The notes: a model not told the origin generated them from the sequence alone. DNA of 64,000 nucleotides from Erythrobacter ani (GCF_019204025.1 NZ_JAGSPB010000002.1:186001-250000); one strand, 5' to 3'. Positions 34,014-42,824 are shown, numbered from the stretch's first letter. Numbers and translations are program-made.

Positions 34014-36185
34014 CTACAATGATAAGGTGGCGGCGATGAGATCTGCCGAACTGCCACCGGCAAGAACGCTGTATTCCCCGGTTTCGAGGGTCCAGCTGCC
34101 GGTCGCCTCATTATACCAGCGCAGATCGTCGGTCGGGACTGACACATGTACATGCACGGTCTCTCCGGGGGCGATCGCAACCCTCTCGAAGCCCTTCAGC
34201 AGCTTCTTCTGGCGCTCAATGCTCTTGCCCGGCGGGGAGATATAGAACTGCACCACTTCGTCCGCTGCGACAGTGCCGGTGTTGGTGACCGAGACCTGTG
34301 CGAGGATGGCGTCGCCATGGCGTGCGGCCTTGACTGAACGATAGGCAAAGCTGGCATAGCTGAGGCCATGACCGAACGGGAATTGCGGCGTCACTCCATC
34401 GCGTTCGAACTTGGTATATCCGTGCCACAAATCATATGTGATCACGTCCGCATTCTTGTCGAAAAACGGGTATTCACCCTCGTCATTGGCAACGGTGAAC
34501 GGGAGTTTACCCGACGGTGAGACGTCCCCAAACAGCAGCCGTGCAAGTGCTGTCCCGCCCTCCATTCCGGAATAGAAAGTCTGAAGGATTGCAGCACAGC
34601 TGCCTGCCCAGTCGCAGATGATGGCTGAGCCACTTGCGATCACCACGATCGTATTGGGGTTGGCCTCAGCAATGGCCTTGACGAGATCGGCCTGATCGTC
34701 CGGCAGGCGCAGTTTTTCGCGGTCGCCTCCGCGATCGCCAGCCGCACCCATGGCTCCGGAATTGTGGCCAGCGCCCTGCTTTTCAGCCTGACTTTCAATC
34801 ATGGCCGCAATCATCAGTTTCAGCTCTTCGGGAATTTTCGCCCCCGGCTGCATCAATGCGGATTGGCCGATATCGCCAGGGATGAACTCGCCTTCGTGCT
34901 CGGCCGTCGTCCCGACCACGACAATTGCAGCATCAAGACCTTTCGCCGCCTCAGCTGCCGCCGCAACATCGCTTTCGTCACCCGAAAGCGGAATGTCCGG
35001 TTCGCCGAGATAGCTGGCGATGCCCGCAAGTGCTGTCGTGACGTATGGAGGGGAGACTTTGGACGATCCATCGTCGCCCGTGTTCACCATCGCGGCAAGG
35101 CTACCGAAAACGCCGACGTTGGCACCTTTGTCGAGTGGCAGGGCGCCTTCGTTCTTTAGCAACACCGCCGATTTCTCCGCCGCTTCGCGAGCGACGGCGA
35201 TGTGCGCGTCGTTTGCGACGATATCCTGCGTGTATTCTGCCAGCGGATCCTCGGCGCAGGCGAAGCGATAGATGATCCGCAAGATCCGGCGGCAAGCGGT
35301 GTCGATCACCCCCGGTTCGACCTGCTGCTGCTGGACCCCTTCAATCAGGCGTTCACCGAATTGCAGCGGCTCGGGGTTTTCAACGTCAAGACCTGCCGAC
35401 GCACCATAGGGCGCGTAGACACCCAGCATCCAGTCGGAGTGGACGAACCCGTCAAAGCCCCATTCATGGCGCAAAATATCAGTGAGCAGCTCGCGATGTT
35501 GGCCGCAATATTCGCCGTTCATCTTGTTATAGGCGCTCATCACAGAGGCGCAGCCAGCGTCGAGAATGCGCTTGAAATGCGGGAGATAGACTTCGCGCAA
35601 GACCCGGCCATCGATCCTTACGTCGATCTTGAAACGGGCATTCTCAATCGAGTTCAGCGCGTAATGCTTGACCGTGGCGACGACATTGTGCGCCTGAATA
35701 CCTTGGGCAAGACTTGCGCCCAGCTCGCCCAAATGGAACGGGTCTTCGCCATAGGTTTCTTGCGCGCGGCCCCAGCCGGGATGGCGCAGCAGATTGACGC
35801 AGACCGCGCCTGAGAGTGTGCAACCCTGCGCCCGTGCCTCAGCTCCCATGACCTCACCGATGCGGCGTTCGAGATCGCGGTCCCAGGATGCGCCGCGTGC
35901 CATTGTGCAGGGAAAGCAAGTAGAGCCGGTGTCGCCGCTGCCCCGCGCGACGCCACGCGGACCATCGGTGAAATAGAGCGCAGGTACGCCCAGTCGCTCA
36001 ATCCCGCCGCCCGCGCGATAGGGCTCACCTCCCCATACCCCGCCGGTGCGGGCCATGGCTTGGAAGAAGCCCTTGCCGGACATCATGCCGACTTTCTCTT
36101 CAAGAGTAGCTTCGGCAATGATTGCCTCGATCGTCTCTTCGATCTCAGCACTATTCATCCCCTTGCGCGGAGCGAATTGGGTCAT
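34014..36185 (-). CDS. Glycoside hydrolase family 3 (beta-glucosidase/beta-xylosidase-like)
   Basis: 723 residues. The GH3 N-terminal barrel shows GPRGVARGSGDTGSTCFPC, HPGWGRAQETYGEDPFHLG and the catalytic nucleophile aspartate in GFVHSDWMLGVYAP near residue 250. The C-terminal sandwich follows, with a variable loop (AEKQGAGHNSGAMGAAG), and a fibronectin type III-like domain closes the protein (VQFYISPPGKSIERQKKLLKGFERVAIAPGE). No signal peptide is visible, so cleavage is probably cytoplasmic after import. Context with xylA and xylB favours beta-xylosidase or a mixed specificity on a glycoside. Confidence 0.92.
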   Translation of the reverse strand: MTQFAPRKGMNSAEIEETIEAIIAEATLEEKVGMMSGKGFFQAMARTGGVWGGEPYRAGGGIERLGVPALYFTDGPRGVARGSGDTGSTCFPCTMARGASWDRDLERRIGEVMGAEARAQGCTLSGAVCVNLLRHPGWGRAQETYGEDPFHLGELGASLAQGIQAHNVVATVKHYALNSIENARFKIDVRIDGRVLREVYLPHFKRILDAGCASVMSAYNKMNGEYCGQHRELLTDILRHEWGFDGFVHSDWMLGVYAPYGASAGLDVENPEPLQFGERLIEGVQQQQVEPGVIDTACRRILRIIYRFACAEDPLAEYTQDIVANDAHIAVAREAAEKSAVLLKNEGALPLDKGANVGVFGSLAAMVNTGDDGSSKVSPPYVTTALAGIASYLGEPDIPLSGDESDVAAAAEAAKGLDAAIVVVGTTAEHEGEFIPGDIGQSALMQPGAKIPEELKLMIAAMIESQAEKQGAGHNSGAMGAAGDRGGDREKLRLPDDQADLVKAIAEANPNTIVVIASGSAIICDWAGSCAAILQTFYSGMEGGTALARLLFGDVSPSGKLPFTVANDEGEYPFFDKNADVITYDLWHGYTKFERDGVTPQFPFGHGLSYASFAYRSVKAARHGDAILAQVSVTNTGTVAADEVVQFYISPPGKSIERQKKLLKGFERVAIAPGETVHVHVSVPTDDLRWYNEATGSWTLETGEYSVLAGGSSADLIAATLSL

Positions 36186-36212
36186 ATTTGGACTTTCTCC
36201 TGAAAGGGGCGA

Positions 36213-38624
36213 TCAGAACGCGACGAAGGCCTGGACACCGATAAGACGCTCGGCATCGCGGGTGACAAACTGTCCAAGATCGCCGGCCCCACCGAACGGC
36301 AGATCAAAGATTGCCGTAACAAAATTGGTATCAAACAGATTGTTCGCGAAAACGCTCACCCCGTAAAGACCATCAGCCTGCTCGACCCCAATGCTCGCAT
36401 TGACGATGGTAAAGCCATCCTGTTCGTACGGGCTGGCGATACCGGCCGGCACGAGGGTGAAATTGTTATCGCTACGCGTCAGCGAGTTGACTTGCAGAAA
36501 GCCGTTGAAATTGTCGGTGATCGGCTGATCGTATCGACCGTTCAGTGTAAGCGAGAGCTGCGGAGCATTGGTCGCCTGCAAGCCTGAAGCATCAAATGAA
36601 GATGCACCGCCAGAGCATGGATTGTCCGGTAGAGCCTGGGCCACGCGTGGACAGGCCGCACCGACAAACTCGTCGAACTCAGTATCAGCATAGGCAAGGC
36701 CGGCGGAAAACGAGAGTCCGTCCGTCGGAAGTACGCCAAGCTCCAATTCAAACCCTTGTGTCACCAGTTCGCCCGCATTGGTCACCCCGAACGAACCGAG
36801 GGTCGCCCCCGGAGGAGTTTCAAAGACCTGCGCCTGAAAGTCATCGAATTCCGTGCGGAACAGTACCAGACTGGCATTGAAAGCGCCGCGCGCTGCCTTG
36901 ATCCCAACTTCATAATTCGTCGGGATTTCCGGAGCCACCAATGCAGCCTCCAGAGGAGACACACCGTCTGGAATAATGAAATCGACCTGGGTGTCGAAAC
37001 CTGGCCCTTTGTATCCGCGCGAGACCGTAGCGAAGAAGTTCACATCCTGTGCCAACTCGTAACGCGCGCCAAAACGAAACGACAGATTGCCGTCATCCGT
37101 TTCCAGGTCATATGCGAGCGGTGCGAAAGGTGCACCAAGCACCGCGTTGAAGATCGGTGAAGTTCCTGCAGGAGCAAAACGATCCAAGGTCGCCTCTACT
37201 TCGGTCCAGGTGTAGCGCCCGCCCGCAATCAGCGTGAAGCTATCTGTAAGGTCGTATTCGGCCTGACCGAAGATCGCGATGTCGCGGACGGATACTTCGA
37301 TGTCGACCGCCCGCCCGCCGATATCGCCAGGGTTGAGGACAAACGGCGTACCCGGGATCGGAACTGGAATTCCATTCTCCAGAAACTGTGAGAACAGCGG
37401 AACGAAGGACCCTGTCTGAACAACTTCGTTGGAATTGGTGCTCTCATAATAAAAACCGCCAATCACGAACGAGAACGGTTGGTCAGCCGGGGATGTCAGC
37501 CGGATTTCCTGCGAGAACTGATCGAGGTTGTTCGAGCCGACATTCACGTCCAGTATGTTGAATGTGCTGTTGTCGGCATCGTTGTTATCGATCTGCAACC
37601 ATTCGCGATAAGCGGTGATCGATGTCAGGGTGAATTCGCCGATATCGTAATTGATCTCGACCGAACCGCCATAATCCTCCACCTCGTTGAAGAACTCGCC
37701 CGATATCGAGACGATATCGATTTCCGGGTCGGCTGCAGCGATGATCTCTGGATCTAGCACCGGAGGGATCAAGCCGGGGATGGGGGAGGTGACCAAAGGC
37801 GAGTCTGGCGCCAGAGCACGGATGGGAAACACGCTCGCCTGGTTGTCGCGGCGAATGTAGTCGGCACGGACGATGACTTCGAGATCGCTTCCATTGTCGA
37901 ATAGCAATGACCCACGGATGCCATATTCCTCACGGTCGTTCAGATCGTCACCGGTCTGGATGTCGGTGATGAACCCGTCGCGTGAATTATAGTATCCCGT
38001 GAGCCGGAAACCGAGATTTTCGGCAATCGGGCCAGTGAGCGCCGCTGAGGCCTGGAAGTCATTGTCCTCGCCATAGCTGACCCGCGCTTCGACGCCAAAG
38101 TCTTCAAGATCGGGGCGTTTTGTAATGATATTTATGAGGCCCGCAGAAGCGTTACGCCCGAACAGCATCCCTTGCGGACCGCGCAGAACCTCCACCCGCT
38201 CAATGTCTATAAGGTCAGCAAGACCCTGACCCGCGCGAGCAAGCGGAACGCCGTCAACGACCGAACCCACGCTTTGCTCAACTCCATCTGCGAAGATCGC
38301 CGTACCGACCCCGCGCACCCGAAAGCCGGCACCGCGCGGCGTGTTGGAATCGCCAAGACCCAGTCCGGGCGACGTGAATTGCAGGTCGGTCGCTTCCGAG
38401 AAGCCAAGCGCATTCAGCGTCTCGCCGTCTGTAACGGCGATGGAGACCGGCACTTCGACCAGTCGTTCTTCGCGCTTTTGAGCGGTGACGATGATGACGT
38501 TGTCGCTTTGCGCAACCACCTCTTCGTCTGTGTTTTCCTGAGCATAGACCGGGCTGGCAATCGCAGCCCCTAGAATGGTCCCTGCGAGCAGCCGCGCCGA
38601 ACGGCAGCGTCCCTGAACGCGCAT
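36213..38624 (-). CDS. TonB-dependent receptor
   Basis: 803 residues. A signal peptide ending ASPVYA-QE precedes a TonB-box-like DNVIIVTAQKREER, the plug domain (LRGPQGMLFGRNASAGLINIITKRP near residue 135), and a long barrel ending in phenylalanine (VQAFVAF), as required for outer-membrane insertion. It is first in the operon with GH3, epimerase, xylB, xylA and PhyH, only 28 bases before the glycosidase gene, so it probably takes up a glycoside rather than iron. Two TetR-like operators and a 10-bp palindrome lie before its start. Confidence 0.93.
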   Translation of the reverse strand: MRVQGRCRSARLLAGTILGAAIASPVYAQENTDEEVVAQSDNVIIVTAQKREERLVEVPVSIAVTDGETLNALGFSEATDLQFTSPGLGLGDSNTPRGAGFRVRGVGTAIFADGVEQSVGSVVDGVPLARAGQGLADLIDIERVEVLRGPQGMLFGRNASAGLINIITKRPDLEDFGVEARVSYGEDNDFQASAALTGPIAENLGFRLTGYYNSRDGFITDIQTGDDLNDREEYGIRGSLLFDNGSDLEVIVRADYIRRDNQASVFPIRALAPDSPLVTSPIPGLIPPVLDPEIIAAADPEIDIVSISGEFFNEVEDYGGSVEINYDIGEFTLTSITAYREWLQIDNNDADNSTFNILDVNVGSNNLDQFSQEIRLTSPADQPFSFVIGGFYYESTNSNEVVQTGSFVPLFSQFLENGIPVPIPGTPFVLNPGDIGGRAVDIEVSVRDIAIFGQAEYDLTDSFTLIAGGRYTWTEVEATLDRFAPAGTSPIFNAVLGAPFAPLAYDLETDDGNLSFRFGARYELAQDVNFFATVSRGYKGPGFDTQVDFIIPDGVSPLEAALVAPEIPTNYEVGIKAARGAFNASLVLFRTEFDDFQAQVFETPPGATLGSFGVTNAGELVTQGFELELGVLPTDGLSFSAGLAYADTEFDEFVGAACPRVAQALPDNPCSGGASSFDASGLQATNAPQLSLTLNGRYDQPITDNFNGFLQVNSLTRSDNNFTLVPAGIASPYEQDGFTIVNASIGVEQADGLYGVSVFANNLFDTNFVTAIFDLPFGGAGDLGQFVTRDAERLIGVQAFVAF

Positions 38625-38680
38625 AGTTCTCTCCCATTGTGCCCCGGAATGATTGACTCTGCCGGGTGCAGGAAGAGGCT

Positions 38681-38690
38681 AAAACGTTTT
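38681..38690. promoter_or_regulatory. AAAACGTTTT palindrome before the receptor operon
   Basis: A perfect 10-base palindrome with the central CG typical of LacI-family operators, within the extended near-symmetric TAAAACGTTTTCA. No LacI-type gene is in the window, so a distant sugar regulator is possible. It adjoins the first TetR-like site, so the two could overlap functionally. Confidence 0.4.
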
Positions 38691-38728
38691 CAACCGATCG
38701 GTCAATATAAAGTTTGACCGGTCGGACA
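38691..38728. promoter_or_regulatory. Paired TetR-type operators before the receptor operon
   Basis: Two 14-base matches to TGACCG-N2-CGGTCA: CAACCGATCGGTCA at 38691-38704 and TGACCGGTCGGACA at 38715-38728, centres 24 bases apart. They lie between the TonB receptor start (38624) and the TetR stop (38748), 67-104 bases upstream of the receptor. The same motif occurs around the other TetR at 27 kb, so either or both repressors may act here. Confidence 0.65.
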
Positions 38729-38747
38729 GTAAAGGCGATTCTGGCGC

Positions 38748-39374
38748 CTATGTCCGAGTCAACAACTCGATCATGTGCTTCACATAATTTGCGCGAAACT
38801 CTGCATCACGGGGGCTGATCTCAACAGCATCCTGCCACAGCTGGTGTTGGCCGATAAGAAGCTGCCCGCCGCCGGTAATAAGGGTCTGGAAGATCACGGG
38901 ATCCACGTCAGGGATGACGCCTGCGTTGGTCAGCTGAGAGAGATAATCGCGCATAACCTCGATATGGCGGCGAAGGTGTTTCTCAGCGAGCCAACGGGTG
39001 CGCCAGTTTTCCGCGTGCCCTTCCATATTCATGATCTGAACATAGGGTGGAAAACGGCAGCATGCCTCAAGGTAAGTTTCGATGAGGTGCTTCAAACCGC
39101 TGCGATCAACCGACGGATGGTTGGCCAGGCGTGCGACATAGAAATCGTCGACCTCCTGCCAGTGATGGTCGATAGCTTGCTTCCACAATTCGTCTTTATT
39201 GGAAAAGTAATACAGAACGTTCGCCTTGGGCACGCCCGCCCGCTTGGCAATATCGCCAATCGATGTCGCTTCGAAACCACGCTCCGCAAACAGTTCAAGA
39301 GCCGCAGTGCGGATGGTTCCTGCGGCATCCTCATAAAGAGGTGGACGCCCGGACTTCGATTTGGATTGGCTCAT
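38748..39374 (-). CDS. TetR/AcrR family regulator
   Basis: 208 residues from the ATG at 39374 (MSQSKSKSGRPPLYED); a TTG at 39398 could extend it. The helix-turn-helix covers IRTAALELFAERGFEATSIGDIAKRAGVPKANVLYYFSNKDELWKQAI at residues 20-67, and the C-terminal domain (LIETYLEACCRFPPYVQIMNMEGHAENWRTRWLAEKHLRRHIEVM) parallels the TetR at 27.1 kb. It sits just upstream of the receptor operon on the same strand with two operators in between. It is the likely repressor of TonB receptor-glycosidase-xylose genes; effector unknown. Confidence 0.9.
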   Translation of the reverse strand: MSQSKSKSGRPPLYEDAAGTIRTAALELFAERGFEATSIGDIAKRAGVPKANVLYYFSNKDELWKQAIDHHWQEVDDFYVARLANHPSVDRSGLKHLIETYLEACCRFPPYVQIMNMEGHAENWRTRWLAEKHLRRHIEVMRDYLSQLTNAGVIPDVDPVIFQTLITGGGQLLIGQHQLWQDAVEISPRDAEFRANYVKHMIELLTRT

Positions 39375-39885
39375 TTTCAATGCCTTGCTGGTGGGCAACC
39401 TAGAAGTGATGCCCTGGCTTACATGTCCTCTTGACCCGCATCTACCCCATCAGGACGGCCGATTGCGTTCACTTTTGTAGGTCGCCGTTCGCGATCGCCC
39501 ATACCAGTCATCCGCAAAGGAGGATGTGCCGCTATCGAACTACGGCCTTTGTTCGGCTCGTCGATCACAGCCCTAGGCAAGTTCTATGATTGGTTGAGTG
39601 CAAATTTCGGAGCTATCCTGAAGCGTGGCGTCCGGTAATGGAAACACGTTCAAACTGGGTGGGCGGGTTGAAATGAGCAGCCCACTACTCGTTGACCAAT
39701 TCGCGGCAGCCGATGCCCGCTTTAGGGGGCAACGGATCTACGCTTAACGTCTTGAACTAGGGTGCAAAGCCGCCATTCGCAGCACTCAATCGCCGCGCGG
39801 CTATTTCACGACAGGTGTTGTCCGGAGTGGCTGAACCGACCTATGCGCGAACAATTGGCAAACCGCGCGCGAATGGAAATCTTGC

Positions 39886-40005
39886 GAGCACACCATACCC
39901 CGCGAATGCGGGGCATAAGCTTATGATATTTCTTTGAAATAGCGTTTTGGGCGAAACACACCCGTCTACGAGTTGAGCGTGTTTGCGCTGAGCCGCAGAC
40001 AACTC
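39886..40005 (-). repeat. Diverged inverted 120-bp element, right copy
   Basis: Read on the minus strand, this is the partner of 15203-15322. It has a perfect stem CCCCGC/GCGGGG around ATTC and an inverted CTACGAGTTG/CAACTCGTAG pair with a 24-base loop. The pairing is kept in changed form in the other copy, which hints at RNA or DNA secondary structure under selection. The two copies face each other across 24.6 kb. Confidence 0.6.
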
Positions 40006-40306
40006 GTAGTTTCATAAAGTTATGGAACTAGATGATAATTTTTTGGTCGACGAGCGAGCTGTTTGCGATCCACCAAATTCTTATCCCTCTTATCTCTTAA
40101 AGCCGCGCTTCACTCACATACGAGTTGCAAATCTTACCGGTGACAACCGATACCAGCAGGCTAATTGCGAAGCGCTGCGATGGGCGCAGTTGTCCCTCTC
40201 AGTCCCGGGTTTTCCACAGAAGCGCGGGCAAGTGGGGGCCAGCTTGAGGGTCTTTCATTTCTACGATTTTGAAAAACAAAATCAGTTGTTTACTCGATCT
40301 ATTGGC

Positions 40307-40322
40307 TTCCCTTCACCGCTCC
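40307..40322 (+). other. Candidate attR, degenerate tRNA-Gly 3' end
   Basis: TTCCCTTCACCGCTCC equals the last 17 bases before the terminal A of tRNA-Gly(CCC) except for one missing C. It lies 26 bases before the enoyl-CoA hydratase stop, where ordinary core genes resume, and about 66 bases after a TGGGGGCCA motif shared with the integrase end. Decay of one base fits an old, immobilised insertion. Confidence 0.45.
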
Positions 40323-40347
40323 GGACTAGCCCACTGGCCGCGAGCGG

Positions 40348-41118
40348 CTACGGATGCACTGCGGCGCGTTTCTGGGCCATTGCCGAGACGCTTTCCATGA
40401 ATTCCGGCGAGCGCAACTGATCCGCGAAAATCTTGCCCTCTGTCTCCATGACTTCACCGATTGTGTCGGTCTGGGTTCGCATCAGCGCTTTCGTATGCCG
40501 CATGGCTTGCGGCGCGGCCTGTGCGACTGTTGCGGCAAGCGTTCGCGCTTCGGAGGCGAAATCGCTGTCCGCAAACACGCGGGAGACCAGGCCCATACGC
40601 AGCGCCTCGTGCGATTCGAGGATGCGGCCGGTCATGAACACGTCGCTTGCAGCGGCCATGCCGATCGCGGCGGGAAGCAGCATCGAGGATGCGGCTTCGG
40701 GTACGAGGCCAAGTTTCACGAACGGCGCAGCAAAGGTTGCGCTTTCAGCGGCATAGACGAGATCGCAGTGCAGCGTCAGCGTCAGGCCAACCCCGATTGC
40801 GGGGCCGTTCACCGCTGCGATCAGCGGTTTGCGACAATCCTTGATCGCATGGAGGAAGCGGATGACCGGCGGCAAATCGTCATTATCCGCGCCGCCATTT
40901 GCGGCCATGGCGAAATCCTTAAGGTCGTTGCCGCTGGTGAAGTAATCGCCTTCGCCGATGAACATCAGCGCGCGAGCATCATCATCCGTGCCATAGGCGT
41001 TCACGGCATCCGCCATCGCGGCGTACATCGCCTGCGTGATCGCATTTTTCTTGTCGGCACGGGCGAGGGTAACGGTGGTGATGCGGTCGGCATGCTCCAC
41101 GCGGATGAAATCGGTCAT
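40348..41118 (-). CDS. Enoyl-CoA hydratase/isomerase family protein
   Basis: 256 residues of the crotonase fold. RITTVTLARADKKNAITQAMYAAMADAV, GEGDYFTSGNDLKDF and VNGPAIGVGLTLTLHCDLVYAAE form the active-site scaffold; the acidic residue at the first hydratase glutamate position and VKLGLVPEAASSMLLPAAIG are consistent with the enoyl-CoA isomerase-like subgroup. The last helix contains EFMESVSAMAQKR. Its start overlaps the MarR stop by four bases, so the MarR regulator and hydratase form one operon. Substrate unknown; an aromatic or fatty acyl-CoA is possible. Confidence 0.87.
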   Translation of the reverse strand: MTDFIRVEHADRITTVTLARADKKNAITQAMYAAMADAVNAYGTDDDARALMFIGEGDYFTSGNDLKDFAMAANGGADNDDLPPVIRFLHAIKDCRKPLIAAVNGPAIGVGLTLTLHCDLVYAAESATFAAPFVKLGLVPEAASSMLLPAAIGMAAASDVFMTGRILESHEALRMGLVSRVFADSDFASEARTLAATVAQAAPQAMRHTKALMRTQTDTIGEVMETEGKIFADQLRSPEFMESVSAMAQKRAAVHP

Positions 41119-41588
41119 GAAGAAATCCTTTCAGGGGAGAGCGCCGCCACTTTGCTGGCGACGATGGGTTCGGCTTGCATTGCAAGATGATCGAGGAAGC
41201 GCGCGATGGTATCGCGCTCGCTTTCGGAAAACGGGGCCAGCAATTCGCGGTTGATCGCCTTTGTGATCGGGGCGGCGCGTTGGGCGGCTGCGCGGCCTGC
41301 GGGCAGGATGTGGAGACGGACACCGCGCGCGTCGTCTGGATCGGGCCTGCGCTCGGCAAATCCGCCCGCTTCGAGCCGGTCGACCAACCCGCTCACGCCC
41401 GGTTTGCCGAGCTGCAATTGCCTGGCGATGCTCCCCAGCGACAATCCGTCTTCGCGCATGAGCATGAACAGGATAGTCTGCTGCGCATTGCCGAGCCCGA
41501 CTGTGTCGCGCAGATGCCGGTCGGCCGCGCGGAACAGTGCGGAATGGGCGGCCTGGAGCCGGTGAAAGACGCGGAGCTGTTTGGACAT
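41115..41588 (-). CDS. MarR family transcriptional regulator
   Basis: 157 residues with the winged-helix core: GNAQQTILFMLMREDGLSLGSIARQLQLGKPGVSGLVDRLEAGGFAERRPDPDDARGVRLHILPAGRAAAQRA, where the DPDDARGVRL segment is the wing. The C-terminal helices (LLAPFSESERDTIARFLDHL) provide the dimer interface. It is translationally coupled (ATGA) to the enoyl-CoA hydratase, which suggests it represses that operon and answers to an acyl-CoA or aromatic acid, as for other MarR proteins paired with CoA enzymes. Confidence 0.9.
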   Translation of the reverse strand: MSKQLRVFHRLQAAHSALFRAADRHLRDTVGLGNAQQTILFMLMREDGLSLGSIARQLQLGKPGVSGLVDRLEAGGFAERRPDPDDARGVRLHILPAGRAAAQRAAPITKAINRELLAPFSESERDTIARFLDHLAMQAEPIVASKVAALSPERISS

Positions 41589-41653
41589 TTAAGTTCGCAT
41601 ACGAACTAAATCATCTGTCCTGTCAAGTGCAGCGACGAACGAACGCTCGCGCA

Positions 41654-42718
41654 TCAGCTGCTGCGCAGGCTCTCCATGTCGATGACGAAGCGGTATTTGA
41701 TGTCGCTCGCTTCCATCCGGTCGTAAGCCGTCTGGATATCCTCCATCGCGATCGTCTCGATATCGGGAACGATCGCGTTCTCGGCGCAGAAATCGAGCAT
41801 TTCCTGTGTTTCCGCGAGGCCGCCGATCCCGCTTCCGGTCAGTACCTTTCGGCCCAGCAGGACGCCCGAGTGCATTTCCGGCATCATGTCGATCATCCCG
41901 ACCAGGACCTGCACGCCGTCGATCCGCAGCAGGTTGAGGTAGGGGGTGACGTCATGGCGGACGGGAATCGTGTTCAGCACCATGTCGAAATACCCCGTCT
42001 TGGCCTTCATCGCCGGTTTGTCGGTTGTGTTGAGGAATGCGTGAGCGCCCAGCATCTCCGCATCTTCACGCTTGCTTTCGCTGCGGGACAGGACGGTCAC
42101 CTCTGCCCCCATCGCTGCGGCCAGCTTCACACCCATGTGCCCAAGCCCGCCCAGTCCTGCGACCGCAACCTTGCTGCCGGGCCCGACATTCCAGGTGCGC
42201 AGCGGTGAATAGGACGTGATCCCCGCGCACAGCAGCGGCGCAGCTTCCGCCATGGGCAGGGTATCGGGCACCTTCAGCACGAATTCTTCGCGGCAGACGA
42301 TACGCTCCGAATAGCCGCCGAATGTGGTCGAACCGTCGCGCCGGTCCTTGCCATTGTAGGTGCCGACCATTCCCTGCTTGCAATATTGTTCGAGGTCTTC
42401 CTCGCAGTGCGCACATTCCAGGCAGCTGTCGACCATGCAGCCGATCGCCACCCGGTCGCCGACCTTGTGGCGGGTCACATCGTCCCCGACAGCGCTGACC
42501 GTACCGACTATCTCGTGACCCGGCACGATCGGATAGGTTGTGAAACCCCAATCATTGCGGGCCGAATGCAGGTCCGAATGGCAGATCCCGCAATGGCTGA
42601 TTTCGATCAGGACGTCGTCTTCACGCAGGCCGCGGCGGGTGATGTCCATCGGGCCGACGCCGCTGTCGGGTGCCGTCGCGCCGTAAGCCTTGGTCGGATA
42701 TTCGTTCGTCGCTGTCAT
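41654..42718 (-). CDS. Zinc-dependent NAD(P) alcohol dehydrogenase (cinnamyl/YahK-like)
   Basis: 354 residues. Catalytic zinc ligands are in GICHSDLHSARN (Cys) and PGHEIVG (His, Glu); the structural zinc loop is CLECAHCEEDLEQYC. GHEIVGTVSAVGDDVTRHKVGDRVAIGCMVDSC and VAGLGGLGHMGVKLAAAMGAEVTVLSRSESKREDA (Rossmann GLGGLG) are as in the CAD/YahK group, which reduces aldehydes with NADPH. The serine at the third cofactor position (SRSESK) favours NADPH. The gene stands between MarR and an SDR gene; the physiological aldehyde is unknown. Confidence 0.9.
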   Translation of the reverse strand: MTATNEYPTKAYGATAPDSGVGPMDITRRGLREDDVLIEISHCGICHSDLHSARNDWGFTTYPIVPGHEIVGTVSAVGDDVTRHKVGDRVAIGCMVDSCLECAHCEEDLEQYCKQGMVGTYNGKDRRDGSTTFGGYSERIVCREEFVLKVPDTLPMAEAAPLLCAGITSYSPLRTWNVGPGSKVAVAGLGGLGHMGVKLAAAMGAEVTVLSRSESKREDAEMLGAHAFLNTTDKPAMKAKTGYFDMVLNTIPVRHDVTPYLNLLRIDGVQVLVGMIDMMPEMHSGVLLGRKVLTGSGIGGLAETQEMLDFCAENAIVPDIETIAMEDIQTAYDRMEASDIKYRFVIDMESLRSS

Positions 42719-42824
42719 TTGTTTTCCCTCGCGGCCAATTCGCTTCGCTCATACCTCCGGGCGGGCGGCCCAACCGGCCGACGCTCGGCCGCGCTTCGGC
42801 TGCCGCGACCGGGAGGCGTCTTTC

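Larger units (their letters stand above)
39375..40347. other. Gene-free right end of the candidate island
   Basis: Nearly 1 kb with no supported gene; long open frames such as 40022-40420 run into the hydratase gene on the other strand and lack similarity. It holds the second copy of the 120-base element (39886-40005), a TGGGGGCCA motif at 40233 that also occurs near the integrase (13855), and the degenerate tRNA end at 40307. Composition is lower in GC than the genes to the right. Confidence 0.6.

Noticed and set aside
40022..40420. 132-codon frame at the right end of the island
   Set aside because: It crosses the candidate att site and runs into the hydratase gene on the other strand; the translation has no domain pattern.
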